From a virus, in IMG/VR virus record IMGVR_UViG_3300027418_000041, positions 1 to 27,337 of that record: 27,337 nucleotides of DNA, one strand, 5' to 3'. A program made the position numbers and the translations under genes. Under the pieces are notes generated by a model. The model saw nothing but the letters and a program-made list of their open reading frames with translations, was not told the origin of the DNA and searched no databases. Positions within the stretch are counted from its first letter, which is position 1; each line of letters begins with the position of its first letter. Positions 17,363-23,255 of this stretch are shown in pieces.

Positions 17363-17870
17363 AATTTAGATATTTGGTCTTACCATCCACACGGATAGCT
17401 TTTAAGATTTGTTTTCTGTTTGCTCCTTTACGGTATCCTACGTGGACCCAATCAGGGTTCTCTTTGCTCCCGAATTCCCAGATTAGCTGGTCAAATTCAA
17501 GGTTATCCTTAATATAATCGAATACTTGACGGTTGCTTACACCATTACCACGATAGTCTTGGTCTAAATCTAAAGCTTTTCCCTTGCAGTGGTCAGAGCT
17601 AGCACTTCCTTTAATAGCTTTATTAAGCGCTTCACCTCTATATCCGGAAGAAATATACAAAGGCACACCGAAATGCTCTCTCACCTTGTCGAATACCTCC
17701 GCACATACAACCTTTAGGTTCTCCAGATGCTCTTCTGTAGGCGTGTTGTCTAAACCTCTGCGCTTAGCCGTGTCAGAGGCCGTCAACTCACTTAGTGAAA
17801 CGTATTTACTAACCTTCATATGCCTTATTCTAGCTCCGTCAGGATGCGTGTCAAAATAATCAAAGTACAT
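17352..17870 (-). CDS. M15-family peptidase, candidate endolysin
   Basis: This is a Zn-dependent peptidase of the Peptidase_M15_3 type. It shows ISSGYRG (73-79), SSDHCKGKALDLD with ligands His94 and Asp101 (91-103), Glu132 in LIWEFG and the final ligand His143 in DWVHVGY. Such enzymes cleave D-Ala-containing or cross-bridge bonds in peptidoglycan. The length (172 aa) is usual for a single-domain phage lysin. There is no signal peptide or membrane segment, so export would need a holin. The ATG at 17870 has AAAGG upstream; the internal Met18 (17819), which begins a family-typical MKVSKYVSLSEL, is an alternative start. It is the first gene of the late operon, behind a TATCTTTG box. Confidence 0.85.
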   Translation of the reverse strand: MYFDYFDTHPDGARIRHMKVSKYVSLSELTASDTAKRRGLDNTPTEEHLENLKVVCAEVFDKVREHFGVPLYISSGYRGEALNKAIKGSASSDHCKGKALDLDQDYRGNGVSNRQVFDYIKDNLEFDQLIWEFGSKENPDWVHVGYRKGANRKQILKAIRVDGKTKYLNYES

Positions 17871-17888
17871 ACTATTACCTTTGCGCTA

Positions 17889-17896
17889 CAAAGATA
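17889..17896 (-). promoter_or_regulatory. Possible -7 box (TATCTTTG) heading the late operon
   Basis: The - strand reads TATCTTTGTAGC 18 nt before the M15 peptidase ATG, identical over 12 bases to the sequence before the 119-residue gene (9322-9333). It lies in the 39-nt divergent gap between the two modules. This is where the main late promoter would be expected, although no -33 TTG is visible. Confidence 0.5.
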
Positions 17897-17909
17897 ATTA
17901 AATTACAAT

Positions 17910-18407
17910 ATGGGAGATTCTCCACGCATGCCTTACACGAAGGAACAACGTAGTAAACGCAAGAAAGGCGCAAAACTAACGGAAATAGCGTACAACAAAT
18001 ACAAAAACTCAGAAAGGAACTACTTAAAGCTCCTGTATCACGTACTGCTTGATGCAGAATACAACCATAACATATCACAGAAACAGCTAATGATGCTTTT
18101 TTACTGCTATGACTTAGAATTCTTCACTCTATCATACGCACAGAAGAACTACAACATAACCTCTAAAAAGCACGACTTCTACAAACGAATCTTCCAGCCA
18201 CTACATAAAGCCGGACTTATCTATAAATACTTCGAAGAACAGCAAGCTGGACTACCGAAAGAGATACAGAGCAACTATGAAGCACGATGGGCACTAACAA
18301 ACAGAGCTAGGAACATAGTAACAGCATACTACAAGAAGATAGAAGGTAGAATGCCGATATTTATAGATAGAGACAGATTTGAAATAGTGCACGGGAAGGT
18401 GGAGTAA
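17910..18407 (+). CDS. Putative winged-helix DNA-binding protein
   Basis: The 165-residue protein has a basic N-terminus (YTKEQRSKRKKGAKL), a helical core and a region FYKRIFQPLHKAGLIYKYFE followed by WALTNRARNIVTAYYKKIEG. The L.K.GLI strand and LT..AR.IV..YY helix resemble the wing and dimer helix of MarR-like winged-helix proteins. It is divergent from the late operon and just upstream of the RNA-rich region, a natural place for a late or early switch regulator. An A/T-rich leader precedes the ATG. DNA binding and regulation are inference. Confidence 0.55.
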   Translation: MGDSPRMPYTKEQRSKRKKGAKLTEIAYNKYKNSERNYLKLLYHVLLDAEYNHNISQKQLMMLFYCYDLEFFTLSYAQKNYNITSKKHDFYKRIFQPLHKAGLIYKYFEEQQAGLPKEIQSNYEARWALTNRARNIVTAYYKKIEGRMPIFIDRDRFEIVHGKVE

Positions 18408-18411
18408 CCAC

Positions 18412-18442
18412 TTGATTTTATCAAAAAAAAGCACTAACTTTG
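18412..18442 (+). promoter_or_regulatory. Promoter of the pseudoknot RNA
   Basis: TTG at 18412-18414 is followed after 20 nt by TAACTTTG (18435-18442), an exact match to the TAnnTTTG -7 consensus. The predicted start near 18447 coincides with the first base of the GTGAC strand that closes the downstream RNA fold. The promoter starts 4 nt after the stop of the preceding gene. Confidence 0.8.
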
Positions 18443-18446
18443 CTAA

Positions 18447-18557
18447 GTGACAAAGAAACAATGTCCACATCTGGACACCACTCGTCTCTAAAACCATATC
18501 AAAGCAGCGGAAAAGCGGAGGCTCCCAAAGCCCTCCGCCACGAGGGAGCTGCGTCAC
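18447..18557 (+). ncRNA. Compact structured RNA with H-type pseudoknot
   Basis: The fold can be read directly. GTGAC (18447-18451) closes with GTCAC (18553-18557). Inside lies a perfect 6-bp hairpin TGTCCA/TGGACA (18462-18477, loop CATC). A second branch is closed by GCAGC (18504-18508)/GCTGC (18548-18552), which abuts the closing stem and could stack on it. Within that branch GCGGAGG (18515-18521) pairs with CCTCCGC (18532-18538), and its loop bases CTCCC (18522-18526) can pair with GGGAG (18544-18548), an H-type pseudoknot (one base is shared with the outer stem). There is no ORF. The promoter places the 5' end at the closing stem. Function unknown: it may be a discrete small RNA or the 5' domain of a longer one. 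Confidence 0.75.
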
Positions 18558-18943
18558 ATAAAGACGATTAAATCACCGTTACACAATCTGGGATAGCTAT
18601 ACTCAAAAACGATGTTATAGCTGTTCCGGGGTTATTATTGCTATACAGTCACTTACACAGCTTATACGCTTGAAAAATGTTAGGTGTTACTCGTATAGTG
18701 GGGATTCTACGTTATAAAATCCAATACGAAACACAAACCGAAATGGGATTGTAGACCCATGCCCCCCTCCGAAAATCGATTTGATTGGAAACTTTTTGGC
18801 TTTTTTGGAGCGGACTAGTTTCTCCTACTAGTTTGGTAGGATATCCTTCTTAAAGCGGATGTTGACCCGATGACCGAACTCGTTCCGAAAACGAGAAACA
18901 AGTAGAGGAGCAACAAACCCCCGGCATACCCGCCTTAGGTATC
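18558..18943 (+). ncRNA. Non-coding stretch with successive strong hairpins
   Basis: No credible ORF. Helices visible on the + strand include a 15-bp uninterrupted stem 18587-18601/18616-18630 with several G-U pairs; a three-part 15-bp stem GTGTT-CGTAT-GGATT (18684-18706) with AATCC, ATACG and AACAC (18718-18734); ATGGG/CCCAT (18743-18760); and CTCCGAAAA/TTTTTGGAG (18767-18775/18802-18810). Further on are competing hairpins at 18814-18841, CTCGTT/AACGAG (18879-18895) and ATACC/GGTAT (18926-18942). The G-U pairs favour a + strand RNA over a DNA-level structure. It may be the continuation of the transcript from 18447. No clear terminator is visible. Confidence 0.6.
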
Positions 18944-19103
18944 TTGGTTCCCCCTGATTACATTACCTCCCCAACTCTTGCCCCGGCTGAGAGCGATGAT
19001 GCTCCGCCATTATTGTTACCCGCGCGCGAGGATTCTCAGGTTGTGGTAAATGAAATTTTTCTCTCTCATTATCAGCGAGTTACAAATTATTTTATACAAA
19101 CAC
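18944..19103 (+). other. Remainder of the gene-free region before the large RNA
   Basis: A short frame can be opened here from a TTG, but it runs through the next promoter and has no supporting features, so I do not call a gene. One small hairpin is visible: GGC..GAGC pairing with GCTC.GCC around 18984-19007. The 3' half becomes A/T-rich towards the promoter at 19104. Confidence 0.5.
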
Positions 19104-19135
19104 TTGACAAAGGGTATTTGAGTTTTATAACTTAG
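19104..19135 (+). promoter_or_regulatory. Promoter of the large structured RNA
   Basis: TTGACA (19104-19109) and TAACTTAG (19128-19135) are separated by 21 nt from TTG to box. TAACTTAG is 7 of 8 to TAnnTTTG and identical to the -7 box at 24342-24349. The predicted start at about 19138-19141 coincides with the first paired base of the RNA. Confidence 0.8.
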
Positions 19136-19137
19136 CA

Positions 19138-19613
19138 GAGCCAACCACCGGAAGACGTGCCACCGAGTACGTAGGTTGGGCTCCCGAGGCAACGAGACAC
19201 GAAAGGAGCAAAGGTCTTTGAAATACGACTCTGAGGAAAGTAACTAAGGAGTGGCTGATGGTAACCGAGAGGAGTACCGAAGCAGAACGAGGTGTCGAGT
19301 GCTAGTGTGTCTAGCGAATGATGCCGGGAAGATGAGTGGCTCAGGTCACCGATGCTGAGGGAAAGGTAGGGGAAGCGGTTGCGAGTTAGAGTGAGTACTT
19401 AGAGTTTAAGCGGTTCGGACTAAGAGGCGGAATTGAAAAGTCTATTGGTAAGTTGACATAGCAGAGAGTAGGGCATAGATACACTATGGTACCTGATGGT
19501 AGTGAGTCAATGAGATAGAAAGAGTAGGTAAACGCCCGAGGTGGAAAAACTGACATAAAAGCGACAAAGGAGGTGGTGATGACACGTAAAGGGGTTCGTG
19601 ACCCCTCACCTCC
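19138..19613 (+). ncRNA. Large structured non-coding RNA candidate (about 476 nt)
   Basis: The sequence is purine-rich, has stops in all frames and contains at least ten helices. H1: GAGCC-AACC (19138-19146) with GGTTGGGCTC (19174-19183). H2: 19194-19198/19214-19218. H3: ACTCT/GGAGT (19228-19232/19248-19252). H4: GCT..GGTA/TACC..AGC (19254-19283). H5: GGTGTC/GATGCC plus TGCTAG/CTAGCG (19291-19325). H6: CTCAG/CTGAG plus inner pairs (19340-19359). H7: CTTAG/CTAAG (19398-19424). H8: TCTATT/GATAGA plus GTTGAC/GTCAAT (19441-19519) enclosing CATAG/CTATG (19474-19488). H9: GGAGGTG..GGGGT/ACCCC.CACCTCC (19569-19613), closing the 3' end. Several G-U pairs fix the + orientation. It resembles in style the large phage RNAs ROOL and GOLLD, but I do not recognise it as either. 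Confidence 0.75.
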
Positions 19614-19640
19614 ACTAGTTTAACTTAAATCCATCATCCT

Positions 19641-19841
19641 ATGGTATTTATCCCTGCAAAAGAGTCGGACTACTTGAAATTGTCTTGTACGACTCGCAAG
19701 AGCGGTTCCCGTTCTTCTCGTGGTGCTGCTCACTTCGCTATCGAGCGTGGTTTATCAGTAGCCAAAAAGAAAGTTGCTGAAATCCTCCCACGTATTACTG
19801 AGGAGTATAGCAACACCCGTTTAGTTTATGTGTGTAAGTAA
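19641..19841 (+). CDS. Unknown basic small protein (66 aa)
   Basis: The product (start MVFIPAKESDYLKLSCTTRK) is basic and Ser/Arg-rich at the front, then a helix (SVAKKKVAEILPRITEEY). No family recognised. It starts 28 nt after the last helix of the large RNA, behind a TTTAACTTAAATCC leader, so it may be translated from read-through of that transcript. Confidence 0.55.
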   Translation: MVFIPAKESDYLKLSCTTRKSGSRSSRGAAHFAIERGLSVAKKKVAEILPRITEEYSNTRLVYVCK

Positions 19842-19853
19842 TCTAATTAAATT

Positions 19854-20120
19854 ATGAAAGAACTCATCGAATTGCTAGAAGAGAGAGGCTTGTGGAACTA
19901 CGGAGATGCAAAGCCTTGCAAAATCTACATCAACCAAGCGTACCGAGAAGGTGTGGTAGTGGTTGGTGACAAGAACTCCTACCACGTAGCATACAAGATG
20001 CCTAACGGACGTATGTATGCAAAGAATGTAGATGAGGATACCGCATCTAGAATCTTGAACATCGAAATGAAACTATCAGTTAAGGAAGACGGCACAACAT
20101 TATCAGCCTTCGGGTTCTAA
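19854..20120 (+). CDS. Unknown small protein (88 aa)
   Basis: It starts with an amphipathic helix (MKELIELLEERGLWNYGDAK) followed by a beta-rich part (REGVVVVGDKNSYHVAYKMP). There is no catalytic motif. An AATTAAATT leader precedes the ATG. It lies 12 nt after the previous stop and is presumably in the same operon. Confidence 0.6.
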   Translation: MKELIELLEERGLWNYGDAKPCKIYINQAYREGVVVVGDKNSYHVAYKMPNGRMYAKNVDEDTASRILNIEMKLSVKEDGTTLSAFGF

Positions 20121-20141
20121 TTAATCTAAATCAATTTAAAA

Positions 20142-20723
20142 ATGGAAACAACTATCAAGAAATTCAGAAAGGGTCAACGTGTAATCTACAACCCAACAAA
20201 AGGCTCAACATATGCTCCTAGCGGTTGGAGAGAGGGCATTCACGCAACTATCGTTGATTCAAAGAACTTATTAGTTCAGTTCGATGAGAACGTTTATGGA
20301 CACACGGGTGATGATACAGGTGATGCTAAATTAAGAGTTCCTGAGGGAACGGGTTGGTATGTTAATGCAGAACAATTGACTATCATCCCGAAGGTCAAAC
20401 AACCGAAGAAACAAGTCGACCCGTTGGCTGAGTTCTTCGATATCCTATCAGCCTTACCGGAAGATGAACTCAAAGACTTGCTAGGAGAGGCCAAAAGCCG
20501 TCAGCATAAAGTAGATGCTGAGAAGTACTACAAGTTTAAAGACGGCTTGACTTTAGATACTAGCGTGGCCAATGACAACCCACTCTATATCCGTTGCGGA
20601 CTAGCATCTAGCCCTGAGATGAGGTTCCGAGAAATAGGAATAGGTAATCACGGGACACTAGTTATGGAAGACGGCACTCGTATAGCGATAGGTCACAGTG
20701 ACTACTTAATCTTTGAAAAATAA
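20142..20723 (+). CDS. Unknown protein with N-terminal SH3-like segment (193 aa)
   Basis: Residues 8-70 (FRKGQRVIYNPTKG, then ATIVDSKNLLVQFDENVYG) look like a small SH3-type beta barrel of the 'KGDRVRY' kind that also opens the truncated gene at 27276. A Pro/Lys linker (KVKQPKKQVDPLAEFF), a helix with ALPEDELKDLLGEA and a C-terminal beta-rich part follow. No enzymatic residues stand out. It may bind nucleic acid or protein (inference). The leader is an A/T-rich TTTAAAA without SD. Confidence 0.6.
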   Translation: METTIKKFRKGQRVIYNPTKGSTYAPSGWREGIHATIVDSKNLLVQFDENVYGHTGDDTGDAKLRVPEGTGWYVNAEQLTIIPKVKQPKKQVDPLAEFFDILSALPEDELKDLLGEAKSRQHKVDAEKYYKFKDGLTLDTSVANDNPLYIRCGLASSPEMRFREIGIGNHGTLVMEDGTRIAIGHSDYLIFEK

Positions 20724-20767
20724 TCTCAATAACCCTTTTAGTTTAGTTTAATTTAAATCAGTTCAAA

Positions 20768-21670
20768 ATGGAAATCAATGAATTCGGTCAATTAGTTGAC
20801 ACTCACAACTCTCTAGTTTCAGCACGTACAACGGCTCAGTTGCTAGATAATTTCGGCCTCAATTGGGTCGTAGAGAAACAACCACTACTCTTGCCCTCAG
20901 GTAGCAAGAGCGGTCTATTCGGTATCGTTCGCAAGGACACGGATACGTGCTTCACTTCGGCCTCTGAGCAGTATGAGGTGTTCCAAAACGATGAACTAGC
21001 AGACCTTGTTCAGGAGGTAGGCCACGTTATGGGTGTAGACGTCGCCAAGGGAGGTATGTTCAACGGAGGAGGCAAGGTGTTCTTGCAACTACCTTTTTCT
21101 GACAAGCAGATTGGTGGCGATACTATCAAGCGTTACGCTACTGCGCTGAACTCACACGACGGAACAACGGCTCTGAAGTGGGGTGCTACCAACGTGACTA
21201 TCTCGTGTGCTAACACGTTCAATGCCGCGTCCAAATCAATGGAGAATAGCGTACGTCACTACAAGAATATGCGCCAAGCCGTTGAGGCTTCTCTACGTGC
21301 CGTCAAGGGTATCCAAGAGCAAGATGAGACGTTGTTTGAGCGGTTCTCTCGTATGGCTGACAAGAAGGCTACGCCTAGCGATGTTAAGCGTGTCATTCAG
21401 GCTGTGACAGGTGTAGATGTAGCGATGAGTGTTAAGGAGGCAGAGAACGCCTACTCTACACGTCTACGTAACCAAGCGCAAGACCTGACCACGTCTATCA
21501 CTCGTGAGATGTCTTACAAGGGTGACAATTTATGGGGCTTGTTCTCAGGTGTGACTCACTACACGACTCACAAAGCCGGGCGTGTAAATAGCCGAGAGGT
21601 ATCCAAGATGGCGGGTGCCTTGCAGAAGACTGACCAAAAGGTCTTCGACCTAGTTGATGCTCTAGTATAA
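20768..21670 (+). CDS. DUF932-family phage/plasmid-like protein
   Basis: The 300-residue protein matches the DUF932 (TIGR03299) pattern: N-terminal ARTTAQLLDNFGLNWVVEKQ, FGIVRKDTDTCFTSASEQYEVFQNDE (about 50-77), GGKVFLQLPF (about 100) and a central ALNSHDGTTALKWG followed by ISCANTF (about 127-152). A helical C-terminal half follows, with YSTRLRNQAQDLTTSITREM and a LWGLFSGVTHYTTHK segment. The family is widespread on phages and plasmids and has no firmly known biochemical role; a link to DNA metabolism or plasmid maintenance is often assumed. Length is usual. Codon choice looks more GC-rich than in its neighbours. A tRNA-like minihelix follows 7 nt after its stop. Confidence 0.85.
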   Translation: MEINEFGQLVDTHNSLVSARTTAQLLDNFGLNWVVEKQPLLLPSGSKSGLFGIVRKDTDTCFTSASEQYEVFQNDELADLVQEVGHVMGVDVAKGGMFNGGGKVFLQLPFSDKQIGGDTIKRYATALNSHDGTTALKWGATNVTISCANTFNAASKSMENSVRHYKNMRQAVEASLRAVKGIQEQDETLFERFSRMADKKATPSDVKRVIQAVTGVDVAMSVKEAENAYSTRLRNQAQDLTTSITREMSYKGDNLWGLFSGVTHYTTHKAGRVNSREVSKMAGALQKTDQKVFDLVDALV

Positions 21671-21677
21671 GCATCGA

Positions 21678-21720
21678 AGGGGAATGGTTCAAGAGGGGGG
21701 TTCGACTCCCCCCTCCCCTA
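21678..21720 (+). ncRNA. tRNA-like acceptor/T-arm minihelix
   Basis: AGGGGA (21678-21683) pairs with TCCCCT (21714-21719). Immediately inside, GGGGGG (21695-21700) pairs with CCCCCC (21708-21713) around the loop TTCGACT (21701-21707), exactly a T loop. The two stems abut on the 3' side, giving a 12-bp stack as in a tRNA acceptor/T half. A720 would be the discriminator, and the next bases CTA match those after the real tRNA-Arg in this window. D and anticodon arms are replaced by an 11-nt connector. Such minihelices are known substrates of RNase P and tRNase Z, so it may be an mRNA processing site. Alternatives: a tRNA remnant or attachment-site fragment. Confidence 0.65.
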
Positions 21721-21741
21721 CTAAACTTAAATGTAATTAAA

Positions 21742-21912
21742 ATGAAAGACAATCTCATTAATATTAACTATTGGATGGATAAATTACTGAAGGCAAGTAA
21801 TGATGCAGAACGAGAGAGTGCTACTGAGAACATTAAATATTTTCAGAATAGGCACAAGGAAGTATATGGTTCTATTCCCACTATATGGGAAATGAGTTAC
21901 GGAGAAGAGTAA
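21742..21912 (+). CDS. Unknown 56-aa protein
   Basis: An ATG behind a TAATTAAA leader opens MKDNLININYWMDKLLKASN and ends MSYGEE before TAA. The product is charged, mostly helical and has no membrane segment. It is the first gene after the minihelix. No family recognised. Confidence 0.6.
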   Translation: MKDNLININYWMDKLLKASNDAERESATENIKYFQNRHKEVYGSIPTIWEMSYGEE

Positions 21913-21941
21913 AGTTTAATTAAAATTAAAACGTTGTAGTT

Positions 21942-22193
21942 ATGATGAGCAAAGAAGAAGCACTCTACAAAGTAGTAGCAGACCTGAAGCACCGACTTGC
22001 TATGGTCAAGGAAGATGCCGATGTAATTCGGAAGTTTATACACGAGCAAGGTCTTGAGTTTCATTTTGAACGCTCAAGCGAAACGGCAGATGAATGTTGG
22101 GCTAACCTGAACAACATTGAAATAGCTTGTGACTTGAACAACTATGAGTCCTTGAAGTGGACATCATATAATAAAGTTGAATCAATTAAATAA
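21942..22193 (+). CDS. Unknown helical protein (83 aa)
   Basis: The start is MMSKEEALYKVVADLKHRLA; the protein is predicted to be mostly helical, with Cys near residues 52 and 63 that do not form a zinc motif. The leader is TTTAATTAAAATTAAAA, typical of this operon. The second Met (21945) is an equally good start. Function unknown. Confidence 0.6.
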   Translation: MMSKEEALYKVVADLKHRLAMVKEDADVIRKFIHEQGLEFHFERSSETADECWANLNNIEIACDLNNYESLKWTSYNKVESIK

Positions 22194-22199
22194 AATTGA

Positions 22200-22472
22200 A
22201 TGGAGACATATCTTAAATTCTTGAATGACCCCAACCCTCCAACGCATTTGGCGGAGGATGAGTTATGGGAGTACTATGGTGGAGATTCCTATGGAGACAT
22301 CTCTTACTATGCCTTCTTACTATGTAAGTGGGGCGAAGCATCTAATTGGACTACGGCTATGGTTCTAGCAGATAAGTGGTCTGATTGGGACAGGCACTTC
22401 AACGGCCTTACCGAAGAGATGAGCGGTTACAACTCATTGCTTTATTGGTTAGAAAATGTTAAACCTAATTGA
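22200..22472 (+). CDS. Unknown acidic Trp/Tyr-rich protein (90 aa)
   Basis: The start is METYLKFLNDPNPPTHLAED. It is acidic with six Trp and many Tyr (LWEYYGGDSYGDISYYAFLL, then EASNWTTAMVLADKWSDWDR), so probably a compact helical domain. No Cys cluster. The ATG lies 7 nt after the previous stop. The composition recalls small phage proteins that act by binding host proteins, but that is speculation. Confidence 0.6.
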   Translation: METYLKFLNDPNPPTHLAEDELWEYYGGDSYGDISYYAFLLCKWGEASNWTTAMVLADKWSDWDRHFNGLTEEMSGYNSLLYWLENVKPN

Positions 22473-22479
22473 ATTTAAA

Positions 22480-22779
22480 ATGAGAACAAACTTATCAATG
22501 GCTTTTGCTAAACTGCGTAAGCAAGGATACTTCGCTAAGCAGAACTTTATGTGCTGTCAATCCTGTGGGTGGGCAGAGTTGAGTGATGCCCAAGCCCAAA
22601 AAGCGGTGTTCTACAACAACCAAGACTATCGTGACTTCCGCAATGGTGGAGACATCTATCTCTCTTGGAGCGGAAATGGTTACGAGATTAAGTCAACACT
22701 TGAGTCCTTCGGGCTTCGTGTGGATTGGAATGGTGAGAGTTCTAAGCGAATTGTAATAGACGGAAGTTCATTAATATGA
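22480..22779 (+). CDS. DUF6891-like protein (99 aa)
   Basis: I prefer the ATG at 22480, which follows a TTGAATTTAAAA leader, over an upstream ATG at 22456 inside the previous gene. The pattern AFAKLRKQGYFAKQNFMCCQ, SCGWAEL, then AVFYNNQDYRDF and IYLSWSGNG, matches what I recall of DUF6891, a family of small bacterial and phage proteins of unknown role. The CC..CG cluster (about residues 23-28) may bind a metal. It is followed by an ATGA-coupled gene. Confidence 0.6.
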   Translation: MRTNLSMAFAKLRKQGYFAKQNFMCCQSCGWAELSDAQAQKAVFYNNQDYRDFRNGGDIYLSWSGNGYEIKSTLESFGLRVDWNGESSKRIVIDGSSLI

Positions 22780-22973
22780 TACTCTTTGAATACCACGAAT
22801 CAGACGATGACGATGCATCTATCTACGGCTTGACCTTCGAAGAGGTAAACGATTGGATACAAGACCACAACGAGTACTACGAAACCAACTACCAAACTAT
22901 TCAGGAGTTTAATGATGGTGAGACGTACCGGGAGTTTATTGTAAGTGAAATGGAAAACGCAAATCTAAATTAA
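22776..22973 (+). CDS. Unknown very acidic protein (65 aa)
   Basis: The ATG overlaps the previous stop (ATGA). The product starts MILFEYHESDDDDASIYGLT and is strongly acidic throughout, with Tyr/Asn-rich helices (YYETNYQTIQEF). Small acidic phage proteins can mimic DNA or bind host enzymes, but no known inhibitor family is recognised. Confidence 0.6.
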   Translation: MILFEYHESDDDDASIYGLTFEEVNDWIQDHNEYYETNYQTIQEFNDGETYREFIVSEMENANLN

Positions 22974-22987
22974 ATATGGCTTAACGA

Positions 22988-23104
22988 ATGACTTGGTACA
23001 CGTCAAGCAGTTTAACTGAATCGGAACTAGATAAATTTAATTGGAACAACTATGCAGATTACAACGCTGTCTACGAGACAACTGAAACTATTGGAGACCC
23101 TTAA
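22988..23104 (+). CDS. Putative 38-aa micro-protein
   Basis: A frame MTWYTSSSLTESELDKFNWN ending ETTEIGDP-like before TAA fills the gap between two genes and overlaps the start of the next by 53 nt in another frame. It lacks the usual A/T leader directly before the ATG. Existence is uncertain; it is supported only by position. Confidence 0.35.
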   Translation: MTWYTSSSLTESELDKFNWNNYADYNAVYETTETIGDP

Positions 23105-23255
23105 CGACGAACAACTCAGTGAATTGCTCACCGCATTTGTGGAGAGCCTGATGAGCCGTCGTTATGTCTTTACATTCGAGGGCACGGAGTTTTGGCTAGG
23201 CCAACGGACAGCCTTCTATGAGTATGTTCACACTCACCAAAAGGATTCTCTATGA
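23052..23255 (+). CDS. Unknown helical protein (67 aa)
   Basis: The start is MQITTLSTRQLKLLETLNDE, followed by helix LSELLTAFVESLMSRRYVF and a short C-terminal beta/helix part. A TAAATTTAATTGG leader lies upstream. Its stop overlaps the next start (ATGA), so translation of the glucosaminidase-like gene is probably coupled to it. No family recognised. Confidence 0.55.
   Translation: MQITTLSTRQLKLLETLNDEQLSELLTAFVESLMSRRYVFTFEGTEFWLGQRTAFYEYVHTHQKDSL

Noticed and set aside
18294-18557. An 87-codon - strand frame over the pseudoknot RNA.
   Set aside because: It overlaps the end of the winged-helix gene, the promoter and the RNA, with no start signal of its own.
18944-19135. A 63-codon frame from a TTG start.
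   Set aside because: It runs through the promoter of the large RNA, has no leader signal and unusual composition.
19232-19241. GAGGAAAGT in the large RNA, like the RNase P RNA P4 strand.
   Set aside because: The matching 3' P4 strand with ACAGAA and other conserved RNase P regions are not visible; in a purine-rich RNA a 9-base match can be chance.
19138-19613. Group I intron or tmRNA as explanation of the large RNA.
   Set aside because: I see no P/Q/R/S core elements, no interrupted gene on either side, no tRNA-like ends and no tag peptide frame.
18447-19613. CRISPR array or tandem repeats in the gene-free region.
   Set aside because: No regularly spaced direct repeats are present; the structure consists of different, local inverted repeats.
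21678-21723. The minihelix as a Rho-independent terminator.
   Set aside because: No T-run follows the stem, and the T-loop sequence and stem geometry are those of a tRNA half.
21498-21758. A - strand frame containing GGGSRTPLLN.
   Set aside because: This peptide is the well-known antisense reading of a tRNA T arm and acceptor; it comes from the minihelix and lies opposite the DUF932 gene.
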